The notes under the pieces: generated by a model
Databases searched by the model: none
Seen by the model: only the letters and a program-made list of their open reading frames with translations
What the model was told of the DNA's origin: nothing
In this document: positions 16,490-25,629 of the stretch, in pieces
Layout of the letters: every line of letters starts with the position of its first letter
Position numbering within the stretch: position 1 is the first letter of the stretch
Translations under genes and position numbers: made by a program
Assembly (NCBI GenBank): GCA_910575245.1
Contig: CAJTEN010000032.1
Coordinates: 1-55,275, forward strand
Length of the DNA stretch: 55,275 nucleotides
Origin: Clostridia bacterium
GTDB lineage: Bacteria; Bacillota; Clostridia; Lachnospirales; Lachnospiraceae
Direction of reading: 5' to 3'

Positions 16490-16808
16490 AATAATTGTCG
16501 GAAGCTTTCACCGCAGCGGCAAACTCCTGTGATTTCACAAATCTATTTTCCTCATCCAGAAAGATAATCTGCTCATGAATATTAGGCAGCACAACATTCC
16601 AGTCATTCCCGCTCAATGTTCTGCGGGGACGCTCACAGAAGACTTCGACACCCGAACTCTCCCCCAACACCGCTGCCTGCTCCAGAAGATTGATCAACGT
16701 TGTTTTCCCTGTAGCACTGTCTCCGCGGATCATTGTAATATTTCGCCTGATATTCAGTTCATACCGAAGTCTTTTATTCTGTACAACAATATGATATTTT
16801 CCCCTCAT
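16461..16808 (-). pseudogene. AAA-type ATPase, C-terminally truncated
   Basis: From the ATG at 16808 (MRGKYHIVVQNKRLRYEL), 115 residues carry Walker A GDSATGKTTLINLL and a Walker B-like EQIIFLDEENRF. After DNYFVIV the sequence stops matching any ATPase pattern and ends in LQLVM, where the toxin-antitoxin scar begins. The missing part would hold the sensor regions. It lies downstream of the DUF4869 gene on the same strand, a pairing that may be functional in intact relatives. Role unknown. Confidence 0.6.
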
Positions 16809-16861
16809 ATTTGCACCTCTATGTCTTTCCCGACACAAGTTTCCATGAAAAGCACGGTATT

Positions 16862-17374
16862 TCAGCGCTCCTTTATAACGAGTGTTTCTTTCAGGTATTC
16901 TTCATAACTGTGAACCACCACGCCGGTATTCAGGATAAGTGCATCAAACACAGGAACGGAACTGAAGTCCATCACATGGTGCAGATTGATAGTCAGATCT
17001 GCCTTCTTCCCAAGCTCTACAATCCATTTCGCACAATTATCTCCACAGGCTGAAGCATTAAAAATTCTGCCGCTTTTATCAAAGGCCATCAAAATCAATG
17101 TCTTGACACCGCCGGAAATCTCCTTCGTGGAGATTGGGCCAAGTACCGGGCTTTGAATCAGATGTGTCCCAACCACATCTGACCGGTCAATGTCTTTAAT
17201 CATCGCAACTGTCAAAGGATCCATGATCCATTCATCTTCATATTGATTATCAAAATAAGTTGGGGGATGATAAACAGCATTTTCTACATCCCCGAATATA
17301 ATGTTCAGCAGCGCTCTGTCTTCCTTTCGGCCACAGTATTCAAAGGTGCGCTGTCCTACCAGGCAAAATTGCAA
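16862..17374 (-). CDS. DUF4869-like protein
   Basis: About 150 residues (LNIIFGDVENAVYHPPTYF, DEWIMDPLTVAMIKDID, SGGVKTLILMAFD, FNASACGDNCAKWIVEL, INLHHVMDFSSVPVF, ILNTGVVVHSYEEY) match the pattern that I know as DUF4869. The natural start is near LNIIFG (about 17310). The 20 residues before it look unrelated, so the annotated ATG at 17374 may be an accident of a lost start. No membrane segments are present. It is followed by the truncated AAA ATPase gene. Function of the family is unknown. Confidence 0.6.
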   Translation of the reverse strand: MQFCLVGQRTFEYCGRKEDRALLNIIFGDVENAVYHPPTYFDNQYEDEWIMDPLTVAMIKDIDRSDVVGTHLIQSPVLGPISTKEISGGVKTLILMAFDKSGRIFNASACGDNCAKWIVELGKKADLTINLHHVMDFSSVPVFDALILNTGVVVHSYEEYLKETLVIKER

Positions 17375-17620
17375 TATTTCAGAATGTTATATCAGTATAG
17401 CATAAGTACAGACAAGAAGTGAATGAAAATATACAATTAACAATAAACTCCGTAACAGGGATGCCGAAAGGCAGCACTGTTACAACATATTCAGGAAACA
17501 TTTTGACTGTAATCGGAAACAAAAATCTCTCCCATGCTTACAGTGAATCCGGTTATAATATAGGCACGTTGAGCGATAATAAATTTGCGCGGCAGGACTG
17601 CGCAGGAAAAGAGGAAAACA

Positions 17621-19840
17621 ATGAATATCGTATACCATGAAAACACCAGAACCTTTCATCTGTACAACGACAGCATCAGCTATATCATGACCGTTATGCG
17701 AAACGGCCATCTGGGGCAGCTGTATTTCGGAAAGCGTATCCGGGACAAGGAAGACTTCTCCTACCTTCTGGAAACCTGCGAAAGACCCATGACCTCCTAT
17801 GTTTACGAAAATGACAGAACCTTTTCCCTGGAACATATCCGCCAGGAATATCCGGTATTCGGCAGCACAGACTACCGCCAGCCGGCCGTGGATATCCGAC
17901 AGGAGAACGGCAGCCGGATCTTGGACCTGCGATATAAGTGCCACGTGATCACGGGCGGCAAACCTGCCCTTCCCGGTCTTCCGGCAACCTATACAGAGAC
18001 GGACTCGGAAGCACAGACATTGACGGTCACTCTGGAGGATCCCGTGACGAAAATACATGCAGACCTGCTTTACACAATCTTTGCCAGGGGCGGTATCCTG
18101 ACACGCAGTGTGCGGTTTGCCAACCTCGGAAAGGAATCCCTGTTGCTTGGACGTGCCATGAGCCTGTGCCTGGATCTGCCGGATTCGGATTACGTATGGC
18201 AGCAGCTTTCCGGATGCTGGGCAAGGGAGTGCCATATCCACACCCGCAATCTGGAACCGGGCATCTCCTCCATCGGAAGCATGCGGGGCAATTCTTCCCA
18301 TGAACACAATCCCTTCCTCGTGCTGAAACGGCCAAATACCGATGAGAGAATGGGCGAAGCGGTCGGCTTTTCCCTGATCTACAGCGGCAATTTCCGGATG
18401 CAGGCAGAAGTGGATGCCCATGATACCCTGAGGATACTGGCCGGCATCGATCCGGAAACCTTCGAGTGGAAACTGGATGCAGGCGAAACCTTCCAGACGC
18501 CGGAAGCCGTTATGGTCTATACGGACCGCGGGCTGAATCATATGAGCCAGACTTTCCACAAGCTGTACCAGAAGCGGCTGGCAAGAGGTTACTGGCGGGA
18601 TAAGGCAAGGCCGATCCTGAATAACAACTGGGAAGCCACCTACTTTGATTTCACGGAAGACCGCCTGATTGAGATCGCCTCCAAGGCAAAAGAATGCGGC
18701 GCAGAGCTCTTCGTCCTGGATGACGGATGGTTCGGCGCAAGAAGCAATGACAGCGCCGGACTCGGAGACTGGAAGGCCAACAGAGACCGGCTTCCGAACG
18801 GTATCTCCGGCTTGTCTGAACGGATAGAACAGTTGGGCATGAAGTTCGGGCTCTGGTTTGAACCGGAAATGACCAACAAAGACTCGGATTTCTACAGGCA
18901 GCATCCTGACTGGATCCTGGCTGCCCCAAGCCGCAGCCAGTCTCACGGAAGAAACCAGTATGTCCTCGATTTCTCCAGAAAAGAAGTGGTGGAAGCCATC
19001 TATGGACAGATGTCCGATATTTTGGGCCAGGCAAAAATATCCTATATCAAATGGGATATGAACCGCAGCATCACGGAATGCTACTCCGCGGCATGGCCCG
19101 CAGACCGTCAGGGAGAGATCTATCACCGGTATATTCTGGGCGTCTATGATCTGTATGACCGCCTGACAAGGGAATTCCCTCAGGTACTCTTCGAGTCCTG
19201 TGCCAGCGGCGGCGGCCGATTCGATCCGGGTATGCTCTATTTCGCGCCTCAGGGATGGATCAGTGATGACAGCGACGCTGTAGAACGCCTGAAGATCCAG
19301 TACGGAACGTCCCTGTGCTATCCGGTCAGCAGCATGGGAACGCACGTATCCGTCACGCCCAACCATCAGGTATTCCGGAACACACCGCTTCACACCAGGG
19401 CGAATGTGGCCTATTTCGGCACTTTCGGCTATGAGCTGGATCTGAACAAACTGACACCGGAAGAAAACGAAGAAGTGAAGCGGCAGATCGCTTTCATGAA
19501 AAAATACAGAGAAGTGCTCCAATTCGGTACTTTTTACCGTCTGAAGAGTCCTTTTGAGGGAAATGAAGCTGCGTGGATGGTGGTGAGCGAAGACCAAAAG
19601 ACTGCTCTGGTAGGATGGTACCGCATCCTCAACTGTGTCAACGGAAGCTACACCAGAGTAAGGCTGGAAGGCCTGAATCCCTCCTACTGTTACCGAAACG
19701 CTTACAGCGGCGCCTGCCACTTCGGCGACGAGCTGATGCATGCTGGCCTGATCACCAGCGATGAAACCGCAGGTCAGGTGCCGTCCGGTGTGAAACCCTG
19801 TACGGATTTCGAATCCAGGATCTATGTGCTGGAGGTGTAG
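17621..19840 (+). CDS. GH36 alpha-galactosidase
   Basis: Enzyme of 739 residues that would release alpha-galactose from melibiose and raffinose-type sugars. The N-terminal beta-sandwich is followed by a TIM barrel with DDGWFGARSNDSAGLGDW. The nucleophile is D479 in YIKWDMNRS. The acid/base is D549 in SDDSDAVERL, preceded by FESCASGGGRFD. There is no signal peptide, so it acts in the cytoplasm. The ATG at 17621 has AAGAGGA upstream and fits the family start; an earlier in-frame start at 17585 is less likely. A perfect terminator follows. No transporter gene is adjacent. Confidence 0.95.
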   Translation: MNIVYHENTRTFHLYNDSISYIMTVMRNGHLGQLYFGKRIRDKEDFSYLLETCERPMTSYVYENDRTFSLEHIRQEYPVFGSTDYRQPAVDIRQENGSRILDLRYKCHVITGGKPALPGLPATYTETDSEAQTLTVTLEDPVTKIHADLLYTIFARGGILTRSVRFANLGKESLLLGRAMSLCLDLPDSDYVWQQLSGCWARECHIHTRNLEPGISSIGSMRGNSSHEHNPFLVLKRPNTDERMGEAVGFSLIYSGNFRMQAEVDAHDTLRILAGIDPETFEWKLDAGETFQTPEAVMVYTDRGLNHMSQTFHKLYQKRLARGYWRDKARPILNNNWEATYFDFTEDRLIEIASKAKECGAELFVLDDGWFGARSNDSAGLGDWKANRDRLPNGISGLSERIEQLGMKFGLWFEPEMTNKDSDFYRQHPDWILAAPSRSQSHGRNQYVLDFSRKEVVEAIYGQMSDILGQAKISYIKWDMNRSITECYSAAWPADRQGEIYHRYILGVYDLYDRLTREFPQVLFESCASGGGRFDPGMLYFAPQGWISDDSDAVERLKIQYGTSLCYPVSSMGTHVSVTPNHQVFRNTPLHTRANVAYFGTFGYELDLNKLTPEENEEVKRQIAFMKKYREVLQFGTFYRLKSPFEGNEAAWMVVSEDQKTALVGWYRILNCVNGSYTRVRLEGLNPSYCYRNAYSGACHFGDELMHAGLITSDETAGQVPSGVKPCTDFESRIYVLEV

Positions 19841-19865
19841 AACCTCGTCAACGTATGCTGCAACG

Positions 19866-19902
19866 CGTCTCCATCCGGTTCTTCCTTGACCGGATGGAGA
19901 CG
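19866..19902 (+). terminator. Terminator of the alpha-galactosidase gene
   Basis: CGTCTCCATCCGGT (19866-19879) and ACCGGATGGAGACG (19889-19902) form a perfect 14-base stem, followed by AAAATTTC. It lies between two convergent genes and could serve both. Confidence 0.75.
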
Positions 19903-19926
19903 AAAATTTCCTAAGCCTGAGTCCAA

Positions 19927-20784
19927 TCAGCCAGCGGCTGTATCCTTCTTCAACAAAATAACGGCCACGCAGACAAGCAGATACCCGATGATAGCAACTA
20001 AAGAGGCTTCTGCCCCAAAGCCTGCTCCTGTTAATAAGATATTATCCGATGGTATTACGATTTGGATAAACGGTTTACCATAAGCCCCCTGCGCTGTCGT
20101 GATATGCAGGATACTCGTTACCATCACAAAATTCCATACGGAATGCATAAGGGCACTGTTACTGACAGAATTGCCACGATAAGCGGCAAGGGAGAACATA
20201 ACTCCTACCAACGTGCCACTTACGGCCAAAAGCACAACACCCCCAATGGTGAAGCTTTCCATTGCAGGAATATGCGCCAAACCGAACAGAACCGATGGCA
20301 ATAGGATCGCAAGCGGTTTCCCCCATCGGTTTTCAAGCAGCTTCATGATAAAGCCGCGGAACAACACCTCCTCCAGGATGCCGGCTTTCAAAGCCATCAT
20401 CATAGAAGCGATGACAATTAAAAGCATATCACCGAATGCAAATGTGTTGCGCTCCGCTGCTCCAATGACCAGAAAAGTGGCCGCAACAAACGCAGGAAGC
20501 AGGACAGAAAGGATAACGCCCCACGGTTTCACCTGAAATGTAATTCCAAAGTCCGCCATTCTCAAATGAAGATGTTTTGTGGTATAAAGCCAGAAAAACA
20601 GCATTGTAACCAACAGGCAGCCCGTCATTCTCAGAATAATGTACCATTCACTGCCCGGGAAAGTGACAACGGAAAAGAGAACGTCAAAGAGTATACTGCT
20701 GCCCAGATCACCCGCCAGGAATAGCAGAAAATAGATAATCACATATAACAGTGTTTTGGATGTTGAAAAACGATATTGTTGCAC
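19927..20784 (-). CDS. CPBP family membrane protease (CAAX-type, Abi)
   Basis: Membrane protein of 285 residues with about seven to eight hydrophobic segments. The active-site motifs of the CPBP family are present: EEVLFRGF (EExxxR), LFGLAHI and HSVWNF. Such glutamic proteases cut within the membrane and are linked to prenyl-protein processing or bacteriocin immunity. The start is a GTG at 20784 with GGAAAGGAG 9 bases upstream. The IS1182-like element begins only about 32 bases before the start, so its native promoter has been displaced. Confidence 0.85.
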   Translation of the reverse strand: MQQYRFSTSKTLLYVIIYFLLFLAGDLGSSILFDVLFSVVTFPGSEWYIILRMTGCLLVTMLFFWLYTTKHLHLRMADFGITFQVKPWGVILSVLLPAFVAATFLVIGAAERNTFAFGDMLLIVIASMMMALKAGILEEVLFRGFIMKLLENRWGKPLAILLPSVLFGLAHIPAMESFTIGGVVLLAVSGTLVGVMFSLAAYRGNSVSNSALMHSVWNFVMVTSILHITTAQGAYGKPFIQIVIPSDNILLTGAGFGAEASLVAIIGYLLVCVAVILLKKDTAAG

Positions 20785-20957
20785 TTTCGAATGCTCCTTT
20801 CCATTTAAAATTACTTAGGCATTTGCGAAACGCCAGAACCCGCATAAATACGGGATTCTCTTTGTTACAAAATAAAACAACTCCTCACTGGTCTGTGGTA
20901 TAATTGAAATGTCCAATAACAATTATCCATATCCACCAGTAAAGGAGTCGTATCTAT

Positions 20958-22415
20958 ATGATAACACATAAACAACTCTCTTTGGCAGATATTTTTACCG
21001 ATTGCCAAAATAAATTTGATAACGATAAATATGAGTTTCTTTCCATACTCGATGAAACCATCAACCTTGATGAAATTGTTCCGGTGTCTTTTGTTTCTCA
21101 CTTTCATGCTGCCACCGGCAGACCCCGCAGGCATCTTCTTTACCCAATGCTCAGGGCTCTGTTATTACAGCTTATTTTCTCGATCCCTACCACTTCCCTC
21201 CTGATCATTTTCCTCAAATATTCTCGGGAATTACGGGATTTCTGTGGTTTTGATGTCGTTCCGGACGCATCTAAATTTACCCGTTTCAAGCAGGATTTCT
21301 TATTGGACTTACAATCCATGTTCGATCACCTTGTTGGCCTGACCGAACCGATATGCCAACGGATTGATTTGGAAAAGGCATCCATGACGCTCTTCGATAC
21401 CTCCGGCATTGAAGCCTGGGTGACTGAAAACAATCCCAAATATGCCAACCGTATTATCAAACAGCTCAAATCATTTAAAAAAGCCAACGGACTGGACGGT
21501 TCCTTTGATCCCTATAAAGCCGCCTACGGCTCCATGCCTTCCCATGCCGCCGCCAGCCCCGCAATCCAGCAGATGTATATCAATGGGCATTTCTGCTATG
21601 CCTTTAAATCCGGCATCGTTACAAACGGGCTGGGTATCGTCAGGCATATTTCCTTTTACAATAAAGATTTTCTCGGATCCCACCCTGAGATCATTGTTGG
21701 AAAGAAATCGGATTCCCCGGATGAGGACAAGAGCCTCGCAGATTCCAAGGCGCTGGTCCCGACACTGAAGGATTTCTTCCGGAAGCATCCGCTCATCAAT
21801 CCCAAAACGTTTCTGGGGGATGCCGCTTTCGATTCCATCGAGATCTATAAATATCTGCTGATGGAAACATCCTTTGAAAAAGCGTATATCCCTCTGAAAA
21901 ATAAACTCAGGCTCAAAGGAATCGATTACACCGTAAATGATGACGGCATTCCCTGCTGTCCGCATGACGCTTCCCTCCCAATGAAACGGGAAGGGAGCAG
22001 ATCCCATTTGCGCTGCGGCCTTCCAACCATGAAATTTGCCTGTCCCAAAATGAAATGGGAACGGGACAGCCTCACAAAGAAAACAAAACGTGTATGCCAT
22101 TGTGATACTCCGTGTACGGCATCTTCCTGTGGAAGGATGATCTACATTTATCCGGAACAGAACCTTCGCGCTTATCCCGGAACAATCCGTGGCACCCAGG
22201 AATGGGATTCCACCTACAAAGTCAGAGTAAATGTTGAAAAATCCATCAACCACTTCAAAGACAGTTTTTGTGTTGCCGGCCGTAAAACCCAGAATGAGAA
22301 GACGCTTCATGCCGGCCTGCTTCTCGCCGGGATTACCCAGCTTATCACTGTAATGGTGGCTGACAGACTGCACATGCATCAATATATCCGCAGTCTAAAA
22401 CCTCTGATCGCATAA
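20958..22415 (+). CDS. IS1182-like transposase
   Basis: Full-length transposase of 485 residues. The N-terminal DUF772-type region (HFHAATGRPRRHLLYPMLRA, YSRELRDFCGF) is followed by a DDE catalytic core with LFDTSGIEAWV, FLGDAAFDSIEIYKYL and, near the end, VNVEKSINHFKDSF. A Cys-rich insertion (CPHDASLP, CHCDTPCTASSCG) is typical of this family. An AAAGGAG site lies upstream of the ATG. It looks intact and may be active. Confidence 0.85.
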   Translation: MITHKQLSLADIFTDCQNKFDNDKYEFLSILDETINLDEIVPVSFVSHFHAATGRPRRHLLYPMLRALLLQLIFSIPTTSLLIIFLKYSRELRDFCGFDVVPDASKFTRFKQDFLLDLQSMFDHLVGLTEPICQRIDLEKASMTLFDTSGIEAWVTENNPKYANRIIKQLKSFKKANGLDGSFDPYKAAYGSMPSHAAASPAIQQMYINGHFCYAFKSGIVTNGLGIVRHISFYNKDFLGSHPEIIVGKKSDSPDEDKSLADSKALVPTLKDFFRKHPLINPKTFLGDAAFDSIEIYKYLLMETSFEKAYIPLKNKLRLKGIDYTVNDDGIPCCPHDASLPMKREGSRSHLRCGLPTMKFACPKMKWERDSLTKKTKRVCHCDTPCTASSCGRMIYIYPEQNLRAYPGTIRGTQEWDSTYKVRVNVEKSINHFKDSFCVAGRKTQNEKTLHAGLLLAGITQLITVMVADRLHMHQYIRSLKPLIA

Positions 22416-22505
22416 CCTCACATACCACTTGCCATTTCGCAGGCAGATGTCCCTATCTGCTTTATTTTCATGTCTTAAAATCCGGTTACCCACATCCGCC
22501 ACCTG

Positions 22506-22528
22506 AAAATCCGGCATGACCGGATTTT
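22506..22528 (+). terminator. Terminator inside the IS right end
   Basis: AAAATCCGG (22506-22514) and CCGGATTTT (22520-22528) pair around a 5-base loop and are followed by TT. It would stop transposase transcripts before the LysR gene. Confidence 0.7.
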
Positions 22529-22661
22529 TTCCCTGTTGGAATTAAGATTGCGAACTTGTTTCGCAATTACCTATCAAAATTAACTAAATGACATTGGTTC
22601 AGGTACCAATTACGAAAACACTTATAACCGGATCATGGAAATAAAGAAGGAGGATTCACAT

Positions 22662-23548
22662 TTGGATATTTGGGTATTACAATATTTTCTGGCAGTGGCA
22701 AGGGAAGAAAGCATCACAAAGGCCGCGGAAGCGCTGCGCATGACCCAGCCCCCTCTTTCCAGGCAACTGAAAGACCTGGAAGAAGAACTTGGAAAACAGC
22801 TGCTTATCCGCGGCAGTAAAAAGATCACATTGGCCGAAGACGGTATGCTGCTTCGTAAACGTGCAGAAGAATTAGTTGATCTGATGGAAAAGACAAAAGC
22901 CGAACTGACTTCTTCCCACGAAAATATCAATGGAGAAATCTATATCGGCTGTGGAGAAACGGAAAGTATTTCTTTGCTGGCACAGGCCGCCCAGAATCTT
23001 CAGAAAAAATATCCCCTGATCCATTACCATATTTACAGCGGCGATGCAGAACAAGTGCTGGAAAAGCTGGATAAAGGACTGATTGATTTCGGCTTTCTGG
23101 TCGGCCAGGTCGATATCGGCAAATATGATTTTATCCGTCTCCCCATGAAAGATACCTGGGGCGTATTGATGCGCAAGGACAGTCCGCTGGCAGAAAAGGA
23201 GTCTGTCTCACCTGAAGATCTGTGGGATAAGCCGCTGATTATCTCCCATCAGACTTCGATTAACACTGAAATGTTCTCCTGGTTACAGACAGATATCTCC
23301 AAGCTGAACATAGTCGCCACCTACGATCTGGTTTATAACGCCGCTCAGTTTGTAAAAGCCGGATGCGGATATGTCATTGCGCTGGACAAGCTTATCAATA
23401 CAACCGGTGACAGTAATCTCTGTTTCAGGCCGCTTGCTCCCACTCTGGAAGCCGGTCTCTGCATCGTCTGGAAAAATGTCAGGTCTTTACACGGGCCTCT
23501 AACACTTTTCTCAGGCAGCTGCAGAAAGAAGTAGGCAGGATAACATGA
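22662..23548 (+). CDS. LysR-family transcription regulator, frameshifted near its 3' end
   Basis: The N-terminus LDIWVLQYFLAVAREESI and TQPPLSRQLKDLEEELG is the LysR helix-turn-helix. A substrate-binding effector domain follows. AAGGAGG lies 8 bases before a TTG at 22662, so that is the probable start; an ATG at 22635 is in frame but badly placed. Near 23472-23476 (a run of five A) the frame is lost. One base more would give a normal LysR tail, QVFTRASNTFLRQLQKEVG, ending at a TGA at 23546-23548. As read, the frame ends at 23534. The IS lies just upstream. Its target is unknown. Confidence 0.8.
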
Positions 23549-23565
23549 TGCACCACACAAATTCC

Positions 23566-25542
23566 TTATACCTGGAACTCATCGATAATATCGTTCAGGC
23601 GTTTCACTACTTCATTTAACTCTCCCATGGATGTATCGATCCGATCCATTTCTTCACTCTGGTTCTCCACACGATCATTTACCTCCTGGCTGGCAGCCGT
23701 CAGTTCCTGTGTCTCGCTGGAAATGTTGGAGAACTTATCTGCAATATCATTCTTATTATTGTTAAGATTCTCTACGGCGTTCTCAAGTTCATTGATATCA
23801 TTGCCCATACCGGAAATATTATCGCTGATTCTCTGGAATACACCCTGCGTGTCGGACATCGTACTCATGCAGTCCGTTGTCGTATCCTGAATCTGCTCGA
23901 TCTGGTGATTGACATTCTTGATCTCACTCTGAATCTCGGAGATAATATGATTGATATCTCCCGTTGCGGATGCCGTCTGTGCCGCAAGCCCGCCGATCTC
24001 ACCGGCCACCACTGCAAATCCTCTGCCCATCTCACCGGCTCTGGCCGCCTCAATCGAGGCATTCAGGGCAAGAAGGGAGGTCTGGCTGGCAATTGTGCTG
24101 ATCGTCTTGCTGATCCCATCAATGGAGAGCGACTTCTGCGAAAGGCTGCTGGCCGTCTCGCAGGTAGCATTCTGCAGCTCAAGGCTCTGGCCGATCTTTC
24201 TGGAAAGCAATTCCACTGTCTCCATGCCGTCATAGCACTGGCTTACCGCTGCCGTTGCCACCTCATTCATACGCTCCATCCGGCTTGCTACATTAGAAAG
24301 TTCCTCCGCAAATTCCATAAAATTCGCGTTCGCCTGCTGCGTCTGCTGCGCCACGTCATCAATCGCAATCACGATCTGGCTGACTGTATCTTTAACGGAA
24401 TGATTATCCTCCACCGAATTTTCCACCGAAACAAGCACCGTGTCAAACTGCTCCTTCAGTGTGTCGGATGCCTGGATCATCTGCTGTACGATCTGGTTCA
24501 GACGGCCGCGCAGCTCCTGAATTGCCCGGTCCATAACACCCATTTCATCCTGCCGCGCATGTGAACCCGGTCCGTTCTCCTTCGTCTGCAGCCTCAACTC
24601 ACGAAGTTCCACAATCTCCTGCTGCATTGCAATGATCGGTCTCGTAATGCTGCTGCTGAACACTGCCACCACTGCTGCTGCCACCACTGCCGCAATCAGC
24701 ATCGTAATCATAAAAGTATATACCAGCTGGTTCGTTGCCTCATTATAAACAGAGACCGGTGTGGCAATGGTAACGCTTCCCACACTGCTTGGGACTGCAG
24801 TCAGATACCTCTCCACGCCGTCATAATCCTTCACCGGAAGCGTTACGTCTTCCATAGAAGCAACATAACCCCCGTCTAAGACTTCCAGTACAGAACTGAT
24901 TTTATCCTGGGACGGCATAAACTCCTTATTTCCATGCAGCAGAATATTTCCGCTGTGATCTGTCACAATTACATAGCTTCCGTCCGAACTGTCCGCAACC
25001 TCATTGACCATGTCAAACATAGACTGCAGCTGCAGGCTCATACCAATCACACCGGTAGAACCGTTCTTACAGGTAAACTGCCTGGATACAGGCATCACCA
25101 TACCCCCATCATTGTACGGCTCGCAGTATACCTTTTCATCAACAGCCAGCGCCTCCGTATACCACGGATAGCCGGAATAATCCCAATCTGCCCCCAGGTC
25201 AAGCCTGCTTCCGTCCAGAAAAGTACCGTCCGTAAACGCTGCAAAAACATCTGTTGTTCCCTCATTCGCTTTCATCAGGGCTTCCAGATAATCGACAACC
25301 GCCTCTTCGTCAACCGCATCCAGAGATTCCATGTATATAACTGCGGAATCAACAAGAGCGGTTTTTTGTTCGAGCCATGTCTGGATCGCAGACGAATAAT
25401 ACTTGGCTGTTGCCTTCGCCTCCATATCATTCATCTCATCAAACCGGTTACGCGTCCTTGTCAGAACACATAACATTGCGATCAACATACATCCGATGCA
25501 GATCGCTGAAAAACAAATGATAAGTTTCACTTTGATTTTCAT
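23566..25542 (-). CDS. Methyl-accepting chemotaxis protein
   Basis: Transmembrane chemoreceptor of 658 residues. A membrane segment at about 5-27 is followed by a large extracellular dCache-like sensor region (VYMESLDAVDEEAVVDYLE, DWDYSGYPWYTEAL, TGVIGMSLQLQSMFDMV), a second membrane segment (YTFMITMLIAAVVAAAVVAVF) and a cytoplasmic signalling domain. The signalling tip is AIEIAARAGEMGRGFAVVA-like (here ASIEAARAGEMGRGFAVVA). It would control CheA. The ATG at 25542 has TTGGAGG 9 bases upstream. A consensus-like promoter lies at 25584-25612. No other che gene is in the window. Confidence 0.9.
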   Translation of the reverse strand: MKIKVKLIICFSAICIGCMLIAMLCVLTRTRNRFDEMNDMEAKATAKYYSSAIQTWLEQKTALVDSAVIYMESLDAVDEEAVVDYLEALMKANEGTTDVFAAFTDGTFLDGSRLDLGADWDYSGYPWYTEALAVDEKVYCEPYNDGGMVMPVSRQFTCKNGSTGVIGMSLQLQSMFDMVNEVADSSDGSYVIVTDHSGNILLHGNKEFMPSQDKISSVLEVLDGGYVASMEDVTLPVKDYDGVERYLTAVPSSVGSVTIATPVSVYNEATNQLVYTFMITMLIAAVVAAAVVAVFSSSITRPIIAMQQEIVELRELRLQTKENGPGSHARQDEMGVMDRAIQELRGRLNQIVQQMIQASDTLKEQFDTVLVSVENSVEDNHSVKDTVSQIVIAIDDVAQQTQQANANFMEFAEELSNVASRMERMNEVATAAVSQCYDGMETVELLSRKIGQSLELQNATCETASSLSQKSLSIDGISKTISTIASQTSLLALNASIEAARAGEMGRGFAVVAGEIGGLAAQTASATGDINHIISEIQSEIKNVNHQIEQIQDTTTDCMSTMSDTQGVFQRISDNISGMGNDINELENAVENLNNNKNDIADKFSNISSETQELTAASQEVNDRVENQSEEMDRIDTSMGELNEVVKRLNDIIDEFQV

Positions 25543-25583
25543 TGTATAGTTCCTCCAATATGTAATAATATAAAGCAGCATTA

Positions 25584-25612
25584 AGTATACTATTTCCTCT
25601 GCAAAAAGTCAA
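25584..25612 (-). promoter_or_regulatory. Sigma-A type promoter of the chemoreceptor gene
   Basis: On the minus strand, TTGACT (25612-25607) and TATACT (25589-25584) are separated by 17 bases, 42 bases before the ATG. This is close to the sigma-A consensus. Confidence 0.75.
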
Positions 25613-25629
25613 AGAGGACTGAGCTTCTG

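Larger units (their letters stand above)
20816..22573 (+). mobile_element. IS1182-like insertion sequence
   Basis: The ends carry imperfect inverted repeats: TAGGCATTTGCGAAAC on the left (20816-20831) and TAGGTAATTGCGAAAC read from the right (22573-22558), 14 of 16 identical. One intact transposase lies inside, with its own promoter (GGTATAATT at about 20898) and terminator. No clear target duplication was found, although AAAATTA occurs close to both ends. It separates the CPBP gene from the LysR gene. Confidence 0.75.

Noticed and set aside
17419..17640. A 73-codon rightward frame before the alpha-galactosidase gene
   Set aside because: There is no ribosome site and it overlaps the start of the enzyme gene in another frame. 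I read the area as its leader.
17480..19741. A 753-codon open frame opposite the alpha-galactosidase gene
   Set aside because: It is the mirror of a strongly coding gene with clear GH36 active-site residues. It has no ribosome site or family motif, and similar long mirrors occur opposite other GC-richer genes (25930-26991, 38072-39574, 42019-43440).
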